Of a stretch of 64,000 nucleotides of DNA, positions 28,290-36,856 are shown piece by piece. Origin of the DNA: Vibrio sp. VB16 (lineage in GTDB: Bacteria; Pseudomonadota; Gammaproteobacteria; Enterobacterales; Vibrionaceae); the NCBI RefSeq assembly GCF_015594925.2, contig NZ_CP087591.1:248001-312000 (forward strand). The letters are read 5' to 3'. How positions within the stretch are numbered: position 1 is the stretch's first letter; each line of letters opens with the position of its first letter. Both the position numbers and the translations under genes were made by a program. The notes under the pieces are model-generated. The model searched no databases. It was given only the letters and a program-made list of their open reading frames with translations, and was not told where the DNA came from.

Positions 28290-29523
28290 TAATCCCCCTG
28301 CTAATTTTATTATCATATTTCGCAGATAATAAAATAGTTATTATTAGGCTGACAATAGATGATATTAATGTTCCAATAGCCGGAGCGTAAACGCCTAATT
28401 TATTGATAAATAAAATCGAAAAAAATATATTACAGATCGCACCAATGCATGAAATTTTGAGTTTGATTTTAGTTTGCTCGTTATATTCTATAAATATTGC
28501 AACCAATCTAGAACCAGCCAGTATCGCGCAAGAATAAATTATTATGATAGTTATTGTCAAAAAATCATGATATTTTTCTGGAATAAAAACTATAGGGAAA
28601 GCATATATTGAAGCAGAGAACATCATAGCCAATATATTAATTATGACATTATGCTTAATTAGCTTTGATTTTAAAGATGAAATCCTATTCTTAACTTTAA
28701 GAGATTCAAAGAAGTCTTTAGAATAGAAACTAATATAAGCATTAATTACTTGATTGAAGGTCATACCCAAACCATACGATGCGACATAAGCGGCAAGAAA
28801 ATAACCATCTTCAAAGTAGTTAAGAATAATTAGTTTGTCAGCCTCTTCGTTCAGCCATGCTGGGAATACAGCTATAACACAAGGTATTCCGAAAAATAGT
28901 ATTCTCTTCAAAACACTTATATCAAAATAAGAAGTTCCTTTAAATGGTATTATTTCTGTAAAAAATCCCCATCTGTAGTACATAGCCAAACACAAAACAT
29001 CAGACAGAAGGTAGCACAAAACTCGTGCTTCCCAAGTTGTCGAGTAATTCAAGACAGACAAAACCAAGAAAAATTGAAAGAATGAAAATGAGATAACTAC
29101 CCTTCCCCAATCCTTAATGTTTCTTTCCGATAACAACTCCATTACTAAGGTATCTTTCCTTAGTCTGATCCAACATGTCAACAACACCAAGAAAATAGAG
29201 TCTATTTCAAAATCGAAAGTAAGTATCGAAACCAGAGTAATCAAGCTAAAGACAGAAATTACAGTGTCAGATACATTATATAAGTTTCTTTTATTCTTTA
29301 TGTACTCTCCTTTAAAATACACGACTCTCAAAAGTCCGAGGGAGCCTATATAAGTCATTGGATACAGAAAGTATAAGATAGCGTTATATATGCCATATTT
29401 AGATAACTCATCATAATCTAATATCTCAGTAGAGTACCGAAGCGTAACAAATCCTACAATAGTGTATATAACCATGATGATTACATATTTCACTTTCGTA
29501 TCATTAAGGTGGGGGTTATTCAT
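28282..29523 (-). CDS. wzx: Wzx-type repeat-unit flippase
   Basis: 413 aa with about twelve membrane helices spread evenly, as in the MOP/PST superfamily that moves undecaprenyl-linked repeat units across the inner membrane. Charged loop patterns such as FFGIPCVIAVFPAWLNEEADKLIIL fit the conserved central region of Wzx. The ATG at 29523 is used; it overlaps the upstream glycosyltransferase by 8 bp. Together with a Wzy candidate and Wzz it defines a Wzx/Wzy-dependent pathway. No ABC transporter genes are present. Confidence 0.85.
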   Translation of the reverse strand: MNNPHLNDTKVKYVIIMVIYTIVGFVTLRYSTEILDYDELSKYGIYNAILYFLYPMTYIGSLGLLRVVYFKGEYIKNKRNLYNVSDTVISVFSLITLVSILTFDFEIDSIFLVLLTCWIRLRKDTLVMELLSERNIKDWGRVVISFSFFQFFLVLSVLNYSTTWEARVLCYLLSDVLCLAMYYRWGFFTEIIPFKGTSYFDISVLKRILFFGIPCVIAVFPAWLNEEADKLIILNYFEDGYFLAAYVASYGLGMTFNQVINAYISFYSKDFFESLKVKNRISSLKSKLIKHNVIINILAMMFSASIYAFPIVFIPEKYHDFLTITIIIIYSCAILAGSRLVAIFIEYNEQTKIKLKISCIGAICNIFFSILFINKLGVYAPAIGTLISSIVSLIITILLSAKYDNKISRGIND

Positions 29524-30718
29524 TCGCAATTTCTTTTCGAAAAATTTCTTTGTATTTTGAGGCTACGATATCTTCAGACCAAGTCTTTGACTTTTCTTTT
29601 GAAGCTTTCAATAACAATTCTTGATCAGAGTCATTTAGGCACCATTCAATGCCTCTACATAGATCTGCTGAATTATAAGGTTCGGCTAAATAGCCAGTAA
29701 CTTTGTTCTCTACGATATCAATTAACCCACTATATAAAAAAGCCACTACAGGAGTACCGCAGCATATGCTTTCAGAAGCTGTCTGTCCAAAAGCTTCTAG
29801 CCTTGATGGTACTACCATAACATCGAATGCGTTATATAGAAGCGAAAGAGTATAATCATCCTTAACCGTTCCAAAGGAAATAAATTCACATTCTAACTCT
29901 TTAACTATGACAGGCTCACTCTGACCAAAAACTACACATTTAAACTTAATATCTTTTCTTATACCTTTTAATGCACTAATTAGTTCATAAAATCCTTTTC
30001 TTTTATCAAAAATTCCTCCAACTGCACCAAAACCTATGATTATTTCTTTTTGTGGCAAGTTAAGAATCCGCCTTGATTCTATTTGATCATTTTTTTTAAA
30101 GATATCAGTGTTTAGAGTATTTGGGATTGTATATATTCTATGCTTACTAAGTACCTTACTACGCATGGCACAATCAGTTAACCATTTACTTGGCGTTACA
30201 ATAACTATATTTTGTGATAATTGTTCTTTTTTATAAGCTATAAGGAGTCTATCCAAATAAATAATTTCACTCTCTATTCCCTCAATATAATAATCACTTT
30301 CAGTATAATGCTCCGACCCACAAAATAACCACATATCATGCAAAGTTATAACTACGGGTTTTCGAATTCTACTTATTTGTTTTATTGACAAAGTTTCTTG
30401 GTTTATCCAGTGTATATTTACGATATCACAATCATCGGCTATTAACCCTAAAACTCTGCTCCCAATTAAATTTAGAGATTTTAACCCAAATTTATTCACC
30501 GAAAACTTCTTTGAAATTAAGTTTGAACAGGCTAGGCCTATTGAATTACTTAGCCTCGCAAAACGGCTTATACTTTTTATTGACGAATCTTGCAAACTTC
30601 TGTTTACAACTAGAAGTTCACTCTGAGCCCCTGAATTGTTGAGTGCGTTATGTAAACGATATGCTGCTTTTGCAGCTCCACCTTCACAGTCAGAACGAGA
30701 TATAAGAGATATTTTCAA
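29516..30718 (-). CDS. GT4-family glycosyltransferase (WcaC-like)
   Basis: 400 aa GT-B fold retaining transferase. The N-terminal ISRSDCEGGAAKAAYRLHNAL and VNIHWINQE motifs are typical of WcaC-like enzymes, and the C-terminal donor site has PSRLEAFGQTASESICCGTP with the E-x7-E pair. It is the first gene of the AT-rich block, after a relic-filled gap of 700 bp, and overlaps wzx by 8 bp. Confidence 0.88.
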   Translation of the reverse strand: MKISLISRSDCEGGAAKAAYRLHNALNNSGAQSELLVVNRSLQDSSIKSISRFARLSNSIGLACSNLISKKFSVNKFGLKSLNLIGSRVLGLIADDCDIVNIHWINQETLSIKQISRIRKPVVITLHDMWLFCGSEHYTESDYYIEGIESEIIYLDRLLIAYKKEQLSQNIVIVTPSKWLTDCAMRSKVLSKHRIYTIPNTLNTDIFKKNDQIESRRILNLPQKEIIIGFGAVGGIFDKRKGFYELISALKGIRKDIKFKCVVFGQSEPVIVKELECEFISFGTVKDDYTLSLLYNAFDVMVVPSRLEAFGQTASESICCGTPVVAFLYSGLIDIVENKVTGYLAEPYNSADLCRGIEWCLNDSDQELLLKASKEKSKTWSEDIVASKYKEIFRKEIANE

Positions 30719-30929
30719 AATATAACATTACCTTAAATTATAAATAAACGCACCGTAACAGTATAAAAATCATGGCAGATCGCGAACGCGCCCACCATTA
30801 AAACTTATTGAAACAATCAAAATAACGTACACATCGTTGTTATATGTTTACTACTTGCTTTTAAATTTGATAACTGATTAGCACACATTTCCAATTAAAT
30901 AATGTGAAGGCCTGATATTTAACATTACG

Positions 30930-31330
30930 TTATTACTTAGATTTTTCGAACTGATGTTGTATCTAACTGCAAGTTCCGACTCTTTTGCAACCGCTTGTTA
31001 TTACCTCAAAGAAACGAAGATAACAATTGCCTTCATCCAGGCTAATCAAACTCTAAATCATTTGAATTACTTAATTTTGTTTTCGTTATTGTCAGAACGA
31101 TTTCTTTTCTGCCTCTCGACTTTTTTATGTGCTACAAAATCAAGGTGGTGTTCTTGATCAAGACGAGCCCATTACCTATCTTATCCGGCCCATTTTGTTT
31201 TAACTTCCGTCACTTACGAAGTGTCTCCATAAATTAAATCACAAAATCACTTCAAATACTCAGCTACATTTTACTGTATAGGCTACACAATTTTTGTAAT
31301 TTTAAGCCTTTCCAGTAGTGATCTAACCCT
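30930..31330 (-). pseudogene. Highly decayed ISAs1-type relic inside the capsule locus
   Basis: No gene is open here. Parts still match better preserved relics by eye. 30940-31045 resembles 11790-11890 (TTCCGACTCTTTTG, then AAACGA-GA-AACAAT...GGCTAATC), and 31230-31290 resembles 18255-18305 (AAATCACTTCAA and ACTGTATAGGCTA). The order of central and N-terminal parts fits a minus-strand transposase. The gap 30719-31424 contains nothing else I can identify. Confidence 0.5.
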
Positions 31331-31424
31331 CTGATAAATGTAAGTAATATACTTTACAAAGACCGGAGGACATCGTGTGGGATTTATAACAACCCTTTCA
31401 TATCGGCTTAATCAAAGATCCCCA

Positions 31425-32123
31425 TCAACTTGAGCGCTGCAATAGAAACTCAGCAAATTCAAAATCCATTTTTGTATCGACGTCTATCGAACTCTCTTTG
31501 CTCATTATGCTCGCTACTATCTTATCTGAATAGTACCTAGACTTATGTTCCTCGAGATATGCTACTTTGTAACCATATACAGCCCCATTTAATCGATAAT
31601 AAGTAGCTAGATCCTGACTTCGTGATAATGCATGCTCTTTCTCAATAAAGTTTCCCATTCTATGATTTGTTGGCAAACAATTGGACCAAAGCGGGCTATG
31701 TTCACACTCACAAACCGTAACCACTCCACATAAACTTTGATCTTGGAGCAATGAAAGACTTGCATCAATATCTATCTCACTCCGCAGAGGCGAAGTAGGC
31801 TGTAATAATACTATAATATCAGTAGAATCAAGTTGTAATTCTTGGATAGCATGTAGAAGAACATCGTCAGTAGATGCAGTATCACTTGAAAGAGTCTTAG
31901 GTCGCAAAAAAGGTACTTTCGCTCCATATTTTAATGATATTGCCTTAACTTCTTCAGAATTCGTACTAACGATGACTTCATCAATCAGTCCGGAACCTAA
32001 AGCAGCTTCAATAGTCCAAGCAATCATCGGTTTACCGGCAAGTGGTAATATATTTTTTTTAGGTAGCCTCTTGCTGCCAGAACGAGCAGGAATTACAGCT
32101 GTAACCTTACTTTCCTTAAGCAC
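31425..32123 (-). CDS. CMP-nonulosonate cytidylyltransferase (NeuA/LegF-like)
   Basis: 232 aa. Activates a nine-carbon keto-sugar acid with CTP. N-terminal VIPARSGSKRLPKKNILPLAG matches the nucleotide-binding signature of CMP-sialate, legionaminate and pseudaminate synthetases, followed by MIAWTIEAAL and LLQPTSPLR. GTG at 32123 is preferred, with AAAGGAAG upstream; a TTG at 32132 would lie too close to that site. It overlaps the aminotransferase gene by 8 bp. Which nonulosonic acid it uses cannot be told from sequence by eye. Confidence 0.88.
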   Translation of the reverse strand: MLKESKVTAVIPARSGSKRLPKKNILPLAGKPMIAWTIEAALGSGLIDEVIVSTNSEEVKAISLKYGAKVPFLRPKTLSSDTASTDDVLLHAIQELQLDSTDIIVLLQPTSPLRSEIDIDASLSLLQDQSLCGVVTVCECEHSPLWSNCLPTNHRMGNFIEKEHALSRSQDLATYYRLNGAVYGYKVAYLEEHKSRYYSDKIVASIMSKESSIDVDTKMDFEFAEFLLQRSS

Positions 32124-33582
32124 TTTTCTCAACTTCCTTTAGTTTAATGTATGAGTCAATCAATTTTAACGTGGCTATTGATATAGCTTTAATGTCAACT
32201 TCATTCAAATAGACTGAAGTAGGGAGACTAATTGCGTTTAATGAAATATTAGTACTCGTTCCATTTAAATCTTTTTTATAGTTCCTAAATGGGGGCATAT
32301 CCGACATAGGATAGAAAACTGGTCTCGTATCAATACCAATTTTCGCCAGTTTTTTAATTAGGTCATCACGATTAATCAAACTATGCGATTTTAATTTTAC
32401 CGTAAATAACCAAAAACTATTATCGTAATCCTCGTCAAATTGCTGTTTTTCAAAGTAACCAGATGCCATTAAATATTTTTCATACCACGAAAATATTTCT
32501 TTACGTTTGATTCGAAAGGTTGGCAGTTGTTCGAGTTGAGCGCAACCTACGGCCGCCTGCATGTTGGTAAGTCTGTAATTAAAACCAACAACTTCATGCC
32601 AATACCTTTTACCAGGTTTCATGCCATGGTCTCTCAAAACTCGAGCTTTATTATAGGTATCTTTATCTTTAAATAACACAGCTCCACCTTCACCACAGGT
32701 GATAACTTTATTCCCGAAAAATGAAAAACAACCTACATCCCCATAAGTTCCAACATGCTTTTCGGATATTGTCGAGCCCAATGCTTCTGCACAATCCTCA
32801 ATTACTCGTAAATTGTTTCGTTTAGCAAGCTCCATGATTTTAGGCATATTACAGGGTACACCATAGATATGTACTGGTAATATAGCCTTAGTATTTGGCG
32901 TAATATTCGCTTCTATTAGTTCGACCGATATATTCCAATCCTTTTCATCTATATCGACAATAACAGGCTTCGCGCCGGATAACACAACTGCATTCAATGT
33001 TGCTCCAAATGTTAAATCTGGCACGATAACTTCATCACCAGGTTCAATTCCTAGTGCAACTAGAGCCAAATGAAGTGCAACAGTTCCATTACTGACAGCT
33101 AAAACATACGCTGCTCCTGTATATTCCTCAATTGCTTCCTCAAACTGCTGCACGTACCGACCTTGTGATGATATCCAATTTGTTTTAATACAGTCTGTAA
33201 CATATTCTAATTCATTCCCACCTAGTAGTGGTTCTAATACGGAAACTCGATGTAAGCGATTACTTGATGCATAATCAACAATCTTTCTATCATTGTCTAT
33301 CAGGGGAATAGCTTTTATTCGCTCACTTAATGTATTTTGTATTAGTTCTTGTGGTGATTCATAATGTAACGCAATATAGTCATTGTAAGTCACGTTTATA
33401 ATAGAACTATCTAGAGATACTTTAGCAATAAGTGCACGACGTATATCACCGTCCGTTACTATACCCTGTAAAATTTCATCTTTAACGACGAATAATATGC
33501 CTTGTGCGTTGGTATCAATCTGCTTTAGTGCCTCGTATATTGTTTTTTGTGCATCAATACAAATTTCTTTTAGATCTATCAT
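32116..33582 (-). CDS. CBS-domain-fused nucleotide-sugar aminotransferase
   Basis: 488 aa. Residues 1-115 form a CBS pair (VTDGDIRRAL, then RIKAIPLIDNDRKIVDYAS), and residues about 120-485 are a DegT/DnrJ/EryC1/StrS PLP aminotransferase with the cofactor lysine in CFSFFGNKVITCGEGG. The aminotransferase half resembles LegC and GDP-perosamine synthase (NWISSQG-Y...FE, then DHGMKPGKRYWHE). CBS pairs usually sit on the nucleotidyltransferases of such loci (PtmE type), so the fusion here is unusual and suggests control by an adenine or cytidine nucleotide. GAGGG precedes the ATG. Candidate substrates are a UDP-4-keto-6-deoxyHexNAc or Gmd's GDP-4-keto-6-deoxymannose. Confidence 0.85.
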   Translation of the reverse strand: MIDLKEICIDAQKTIYEALKQIDTNAQGILFVVKDEILQGIVTDGDIRRALIAKVSLDSSIINVTYNDYIALHYESPQELIQNTLSERIKAIPLIDNDRKIVDYASSNRLHRVSVLEPLLGGNELEYVTDCIKTNWISSQGRYVQQFEEAIEEYTGAAYVLAVSNGTVALHLALVALGIEPGDEVIVPDLTFGATLNAVVLSGAKPVIVDIDEKDWNISVELIEANITPNTKAILPVHIYGVPCNMPKIMELAKRNNLRVIEDCAEALGSTISEKHVGTYGDVGCFSFFGNKVITCGEGGAVLFKDKDTYNKARVLRDHGMKPGKRYWHEVVGFNYRLTNMQAAVGCAQLEQLPTFRIKRKEIFSWYEKYLMASGYFEKQQFDEDYDNSFWLFTVKLKSHSLINRDDLIKKLAKIGIDTRPVFYPMSDMPPFRNYKKDLNGTSTNISLNAISLPTSVYLNEVDIKAISIATLKLIDSYIKLKEVEKSA

Positions 33583-33585
33583 TGT

Positions 33586-34434
33586 CTATTCCCTCAAAAA
33601 GCTTTCTATAAATTCGTATTGTTGATGTAACTTTGATATATTCCCGTCATAGACCTCAATAGAGTAATAGTCGAGATCTTTTCTCATGCCATCTAAAAAC
33701 CATGCAGACAGATCGAATGAATTATTGGTATCTTCCTTCCCATCATTGTCACTTAAGTGGTAGCCTTTAGTTATACTGTGAAACTTTTTTAAGTAATTTT
33801 CAGCGCTAAATTTCAAAGAGTTAGCAGAGACTTTCAAATGAGCAAAATCGACTAAAAGGCCTACATTACCTTTTATCTGACTAAAAATTTCTTCCGTATC
33901 CGCCTCATCCACCATTAGTAATGGATTTGAATGAAAAGCTTGGGAGTTTTTAAGCGAGAGAACATTATTTTCGATCATCAACCCCACATCGTATTGCTTG
34001 GCAAATTCGGCCAGTTCATTAACATTGTTTATAAACTGTTTTAATCCGACGTTTCTGGCGTTTAGTTTTCTCTCTTTAATCTGCCTTCCTAATTCATTAA
34101 CTTGAGGATCGATCAGGTATCCAGCATGAAAACTATAATGAGAACTTCCTACTTTAGCACTCAATTCAATCGCATATTTTGCATGTTCTAAACTTTTCTC
34201 ACTAATTTCAGGGTCTAAACTAGCAAGGTTAAATACAAAGGCTTCTTTGGGGACTGGGAAATAATTATGTAGAGCAACTTTGTAATTTTTCCTGACTTCA
34301 TCCAAGTCAACTTGAAGGTTTGGAGTATGCTTACCTGAAGAAAGTTCTAAACCTTTTATAACATTGCAATCTAACAGTCTCGATACTTCTATAAAACTTT
34401 TCTTAGAAAAACCACCTGTCGATAAATATATCAT
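33586..34434 (-). CDS. TIM-barrel sugar isomerase/epimerase-like protein
   Basis: 282 aa of the xylose-isomerase-like AP-endonuclease-2 fold. Metal-site-like residues appear in order: HAGYL, MIENNVL (Glu), DFAHLKVSA, GYHLSDNDG (His, Asp) and IEVYDG near the end. The ATG at 34434 follows AAGGTC and lies 1 bp after the acetyltransferase stop; a start at 34485 would overlap that gene. It stands where a NeuC/LegG hydrolysing 2-epimerase is usually found, but shows none of that family's features. It might replace this step or act on another keto-sugar. The function is not established. Confidence 0.75.
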   Translation of the reverse strand: MIYLSTGGFSKKSFIEVSRLLDCNVIKGLELSSGKHTPNLQVDLDEVRKNYKVALHNYFPVPKEAFVFNLASLDPEISEKSLEHAKYAIELSAKVGSSHYSFHAGYLIDPQVNELGRQIKERKLNARNVGLKQFINNVNELAEFAKQYDVGLMIENNVLSLKNSQAFHSNPLLMVDEADTEEIFSQIKGNVGLLVDFAHLKVSANSLKFSAENYLKKFHSITKGYHLSDNDGKEDTNNSFDLSAWFLDGMRKDLDYYSIEVYDGNISKLHQQYEFIESFLRE

Positions 34435-34435
34435 C

Positions 34436-35089
34436 TCACTTGACCTTAGCCGGAATACCGACAAGAGTAACACCTTCACTTTCACAGTTTTTAATCAACA
34501 CACTACCAGCACCAAGTGTGCAGAAAGATGCTAACGTTGTTTTAGGTATAAGCGTCGAGTTTGCACCTACTAAACACAAATTTTCAATTTTGCTACTCCC
34601 ACACATTATTGTATTAGGTCCTAAATGACTGTGATTCCCCACACGAGAATTGTGCTCAACCAATACCCTTGTATTGATTAGGTTGTTTGTTCCAATCTTT
34701 ACTTGTGGGCCGATAATTGTGTGGTGGGCGATAATGTTTGCGTCGCCTAATACAACTGTATGATCAACAAGCGCATGACTCGATACAAAGTTAGGAATCA
34801 AGCGACCTTGTTCCCGCAATTGAGCGTATACTACTGCACGATCTTGATTATCACCGATAGCAATCGCAAAATGACAGTCGGCAAACAATTCTTTGTCTGC
34901 TAATACTTTATCAAGCGTACTAATGACTTTGTAGTTACTTTTTATTTCGTTCGGATCAAAATCAGCAGCCATGTCGACTATGCCCAATATTTCATATTCA
35001 CTTAAACTCTCTATAATTGAAATTACTGAATAACAATGTGAACCGCAACCAATAATGATACAACGCTTACGCACTACAAAAGTCCCCAT
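34436..35089 (-). CDS. NeuD/PglD-like sugar O- or N-acetyltransferase
   Basis: 217 aa. An N-terminal Rossmann-like half (RCIIIGCGSHCYSVISIIES) binds the sugar nucleotide and a C-terminal left-handed beta-helix of hexapeptide repeats (about residues 100-215: VVLGDANIIAHHTIIGP, LVEHNSRVGNHSHLGPN) binds acetyl-CoA, as in PglD, NeuD and PerB. The catalytic His lies in VEHNSRVGNH. Overlaps the NeuB-like gene by 23 bp. It could N-acetylate the amino sugar made by the downstream aminotransferase, or O-acetylate a nonulosonic acid. Confidence 0.87.
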   Translation of the reverse strand: MGTFVVRKRCIIIGCGSHCYSVISIIESLSEYEILGIVDMAADFDPNEIKSNYKVISTLDKVLADKELFADCHFAIAIGDNQDRAVVYAQLREQGRLIPNFVSSHALVDHTVVLGDANIIAHHTIIGPQVKIGTNNLINTRVLVEHNSRVGNHSHLGPNTIMCGSSKIENLCLVGANSTLIPKTTLASFCTLGAGSVLIKNCESEGVTLVGIPAKVK

Positions 35090-36077
35090 ATGACAATTTC
35101 TTACCCGCGGAAATACTGATAGTAGCTTTGCAGCCTATAATATTTTCTAATTCTGATTCAAATAGACCATCCCCAGGCCTCTTTAACGTGAAATGTTCAG
35201 CTTTTAGTATCTCCCCTTTCACTACATTCTCTCTAAAAAATAAACTCTTGCGAGAAACATTTCTCATTTGAGTTTCTTCAGATTGAATCCTTTTAAAAGG
35301 AGTACCTAATAAAATTTCCGTTGTTCTAATAGCATCGACTAACTCTTTAAATTCTTCAGGTTCACTTGAAGCTTGATGATCCGGGCCAATCATATTTTTA
35401 TCTAATGTAAAGTGCTTTTCGATTATTGTCGCTCCCATCGCAACCGCGGCAACCGCAGGTATCGGACCAATAGCATGATCTGAGTACCCAACATTACATT
35501 GAAATGCCGACCTTAAAGTCTTCATCGATTTTAAATTCAAGCTTTCATATGCACACGGGTAGTTTGATACACAATGAAGTAACGTTAGCGGACAATTGTA
35601 TTTTCGGTAAATGGCAACAACTTTTTCTATCTCACCTAAAGTCGCCATACCTGTTGACACAATCGCATTGTTCGCATTTTGAGCGATGAACGTTTGCAAA
35701 CTTAAATCTACGATATCGGCAGATGCTGTTTTGAATGTTTTCACCCCAATTGATACTAAAAATTCGGCACTTTCAACATCATAAGGCGTCGATATAAACT
35801 CAACTCCATTCTCTCGACAGTATTCTAGAACCGGCAAATGATCTTCATATGCAAACTCAAGTGATTTTATCATTTCATAGTGACTTTCACTTTCTAAGGT
35901 TGTTGATTCCTGATACTTTACTTTTGGTGTTAAATCACTCACCAACTTTTCAGCAGTAAAAGTTTGAAATTTGACAGCATCAGCCCCTGCCAATTTAGCT
36001 TCATCGATCATCTGTTTTGCTAGGGTCACATCGCCTGAATGATTGACGCCTATTTCCGCAATAATCTTAACTCGCAT
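35067..36077 (-). CDS. NeuB-family nonulosonic acid synthase
   Basis: 336 aa. Condenses an N-acyl-mannosamine-type sugar with phosphoenolpyruvate. It has the family start KIIAEIGVNHSGDVTLAKQM, the barrel motif AVKFQTFTAEKLV, the STGMATLGEIE segment, GYSDHAIGPIPAVAAVAMGA and EKHFTLDKNMIGPDHQASSEP, followed by a C-terminal SAF/antifreeze-like domain (SLFFRENVVKGEILKAEHF). Whether the product is Neu5Ac, legionaminate or another acid is open. The ATG at 36077 is chosen to give the normal family N-terminus; an upstream GTG at 36089 has no better signal. Confidence 0.9.
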   Translation of the reverse strand: MRVKIIAEIGVNHSGDVTLAKQMIDEAKLAGADAVKFQTFTAEKLVSDLTPKVKYQESTTLESESHYEMIKSLEFAYEDHLPVLEYCRENGVEFISTPYDVESAEFLVSIGVKTFKTASADIVDLSLQTFIAQNANNAIVSTGMATLGEIEKVVAIYRKYNCPLTLLHCVSNYPCAYESLNLKSMKTLRSAFQCNVGYSDHAIGPIPAVAAVAMGATIIEKHFTLDKNMIGPDHQASSEPEEFKELVDAIRTTEILLGTPFKRIQSEETQMRNVSRKSLFFRENVVKGEILKAEHFTLKRPGDGLFESELENIIGCKATISISAGKKLSYGDFCSA

Positions 36078-36173
36078 AACCTTACTCACTAATTAATTAT
36101 TTTTTATTTCGGTAAGTAATAATAAATTAGAGCCACATTTCATCATTACCATACATTTTGAATCCTAGGCCTT

Positions 36174-36253
36174 TCAATAACCCAAAACACGTATTATTCA
36201 TTTTTTGAGACTGTGAATTTATCCCCTCCCCTTATAACCCTAGGTATGACTTA
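36174..36253. repeat. Junction direct repeat, copy 1
   Basis: About 80 bp (AGGCCTTTCAATAAC... to CTTATAACCCTAG) matching 36713-36798 at roughly 70 % identity by eye. It lies immediately downstream of the rmlB stub. Confidence 0.5.
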
Positions 36254-36352
36254 GCTATCAACAATAACAGCACTGTCAGATGTATTATTGATTGTGTGAC
36301 GAATAACAGCTGAGCCGATAAAGCCAGCACCACCAATAACGAGGATTTTCAT
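36251..36352 (-). pseudogene. rmlB: Truncated dTDP-glucose 4,6-dehydratase (rmlB) stub
   Basis: 33 codons starting at ATG 36352: [19 protein letters not shown], then [13 protein letters not shown] and TAA. This is the NAD-binding N-terminus of RmlB/RfbB, which normally has about 355 residues, so more than 90 % is missing. It is the scar of a lost rml (dTDP-rhamnose-type) block between wzz and the neuB-like genes, evidence that the variable part of the locus has been exchanged here. Confidence 0.8.
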
Positions 36353-36498
36353 TGTTTTTTTCTTATATAAATTTGTAATCGGCTCACTTACATGTGGCTA
36401 TATTGAAAATACGCTCGCAAAAAACTCACATTTAAAACATACTCTTTCCACATTCATCCACTATAATGCGAATTATCAATAAGATGATCAGGCTTATA

Positions 36499-36666
36499 AT
36501 GAAGTACATTTCCATTCTTTTTACTCAGCTACGCCGTTTTAATGACCACATCGAAGAGTGTTCAAAACAGGCAAAACGAATGCGATCTGAAGACAGACAT
36601 GGGTACTCAGAAGAAAGCAATAAGCTCGATGAAGAAGACAAAAATGAACTCAAAAAAAAGAATTGA
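36499..36666 (+). CDS. Possible small charged protein
   Basis: 55 aa starting MKYISILFTQLRRFNDHIEE with a short hydrophobic N-terminus and a highly charged C-terminus (DEEDKNELKKKN). It runs against the surrounding operon. Supporting it: a TATAAT at 36462-36467 and an intrinsic-terminator-like hairpin at 36712-36744. Against it: no good -35 and only a weak ribosome-binding site. No family was recognised. Confidence 0.3.
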   Translation: MKYISILFTQLRRFNDHIEECSKQAKRMRSEDRHGYSEESNKLDEEDKNELKKKN

Positions 36667-36711
36667 GGGCCAGATGAAGGCACTATTATTTTGAATTTAT
36701 TCTTTATGGCA

Positions 36712-36744
36712 TCTCAGGCCTTTTGATAACCTGAGACACTTTTT
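36712..36744 (+). terminator. Intrinsic-terminator-like hairpin
   Basis: TCTCAGG (36712-36718) pairs with CCTGAGA (36730-36736), followed by CACTTTTTG on the plus strand. It could end the small gene at 36499-36666. It falls in copy 2 of the junction repeat. Confidence 0.45.
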
Positions 36745-36798
36745 GTTCATTTTGAGACAGTTTAACTTCCACTAACCCTTATAAAACCTAGATATAGC
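36713..36798. repeat. Junction direct repeat, copy 2
   Basis: Partner of 36174-36253. The two copies bracket the rmlB stub and the small plus-strand frame, so recombination between them or between related loci could have shaped this junction. Confidence 0.5.
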
Positions 36799-36856
36799 TT
36801 GTTTTTAAGAAAGAGCCCCAATAGGTCTTAAAAAAGGAACAAGAAATAAAGTGTCC

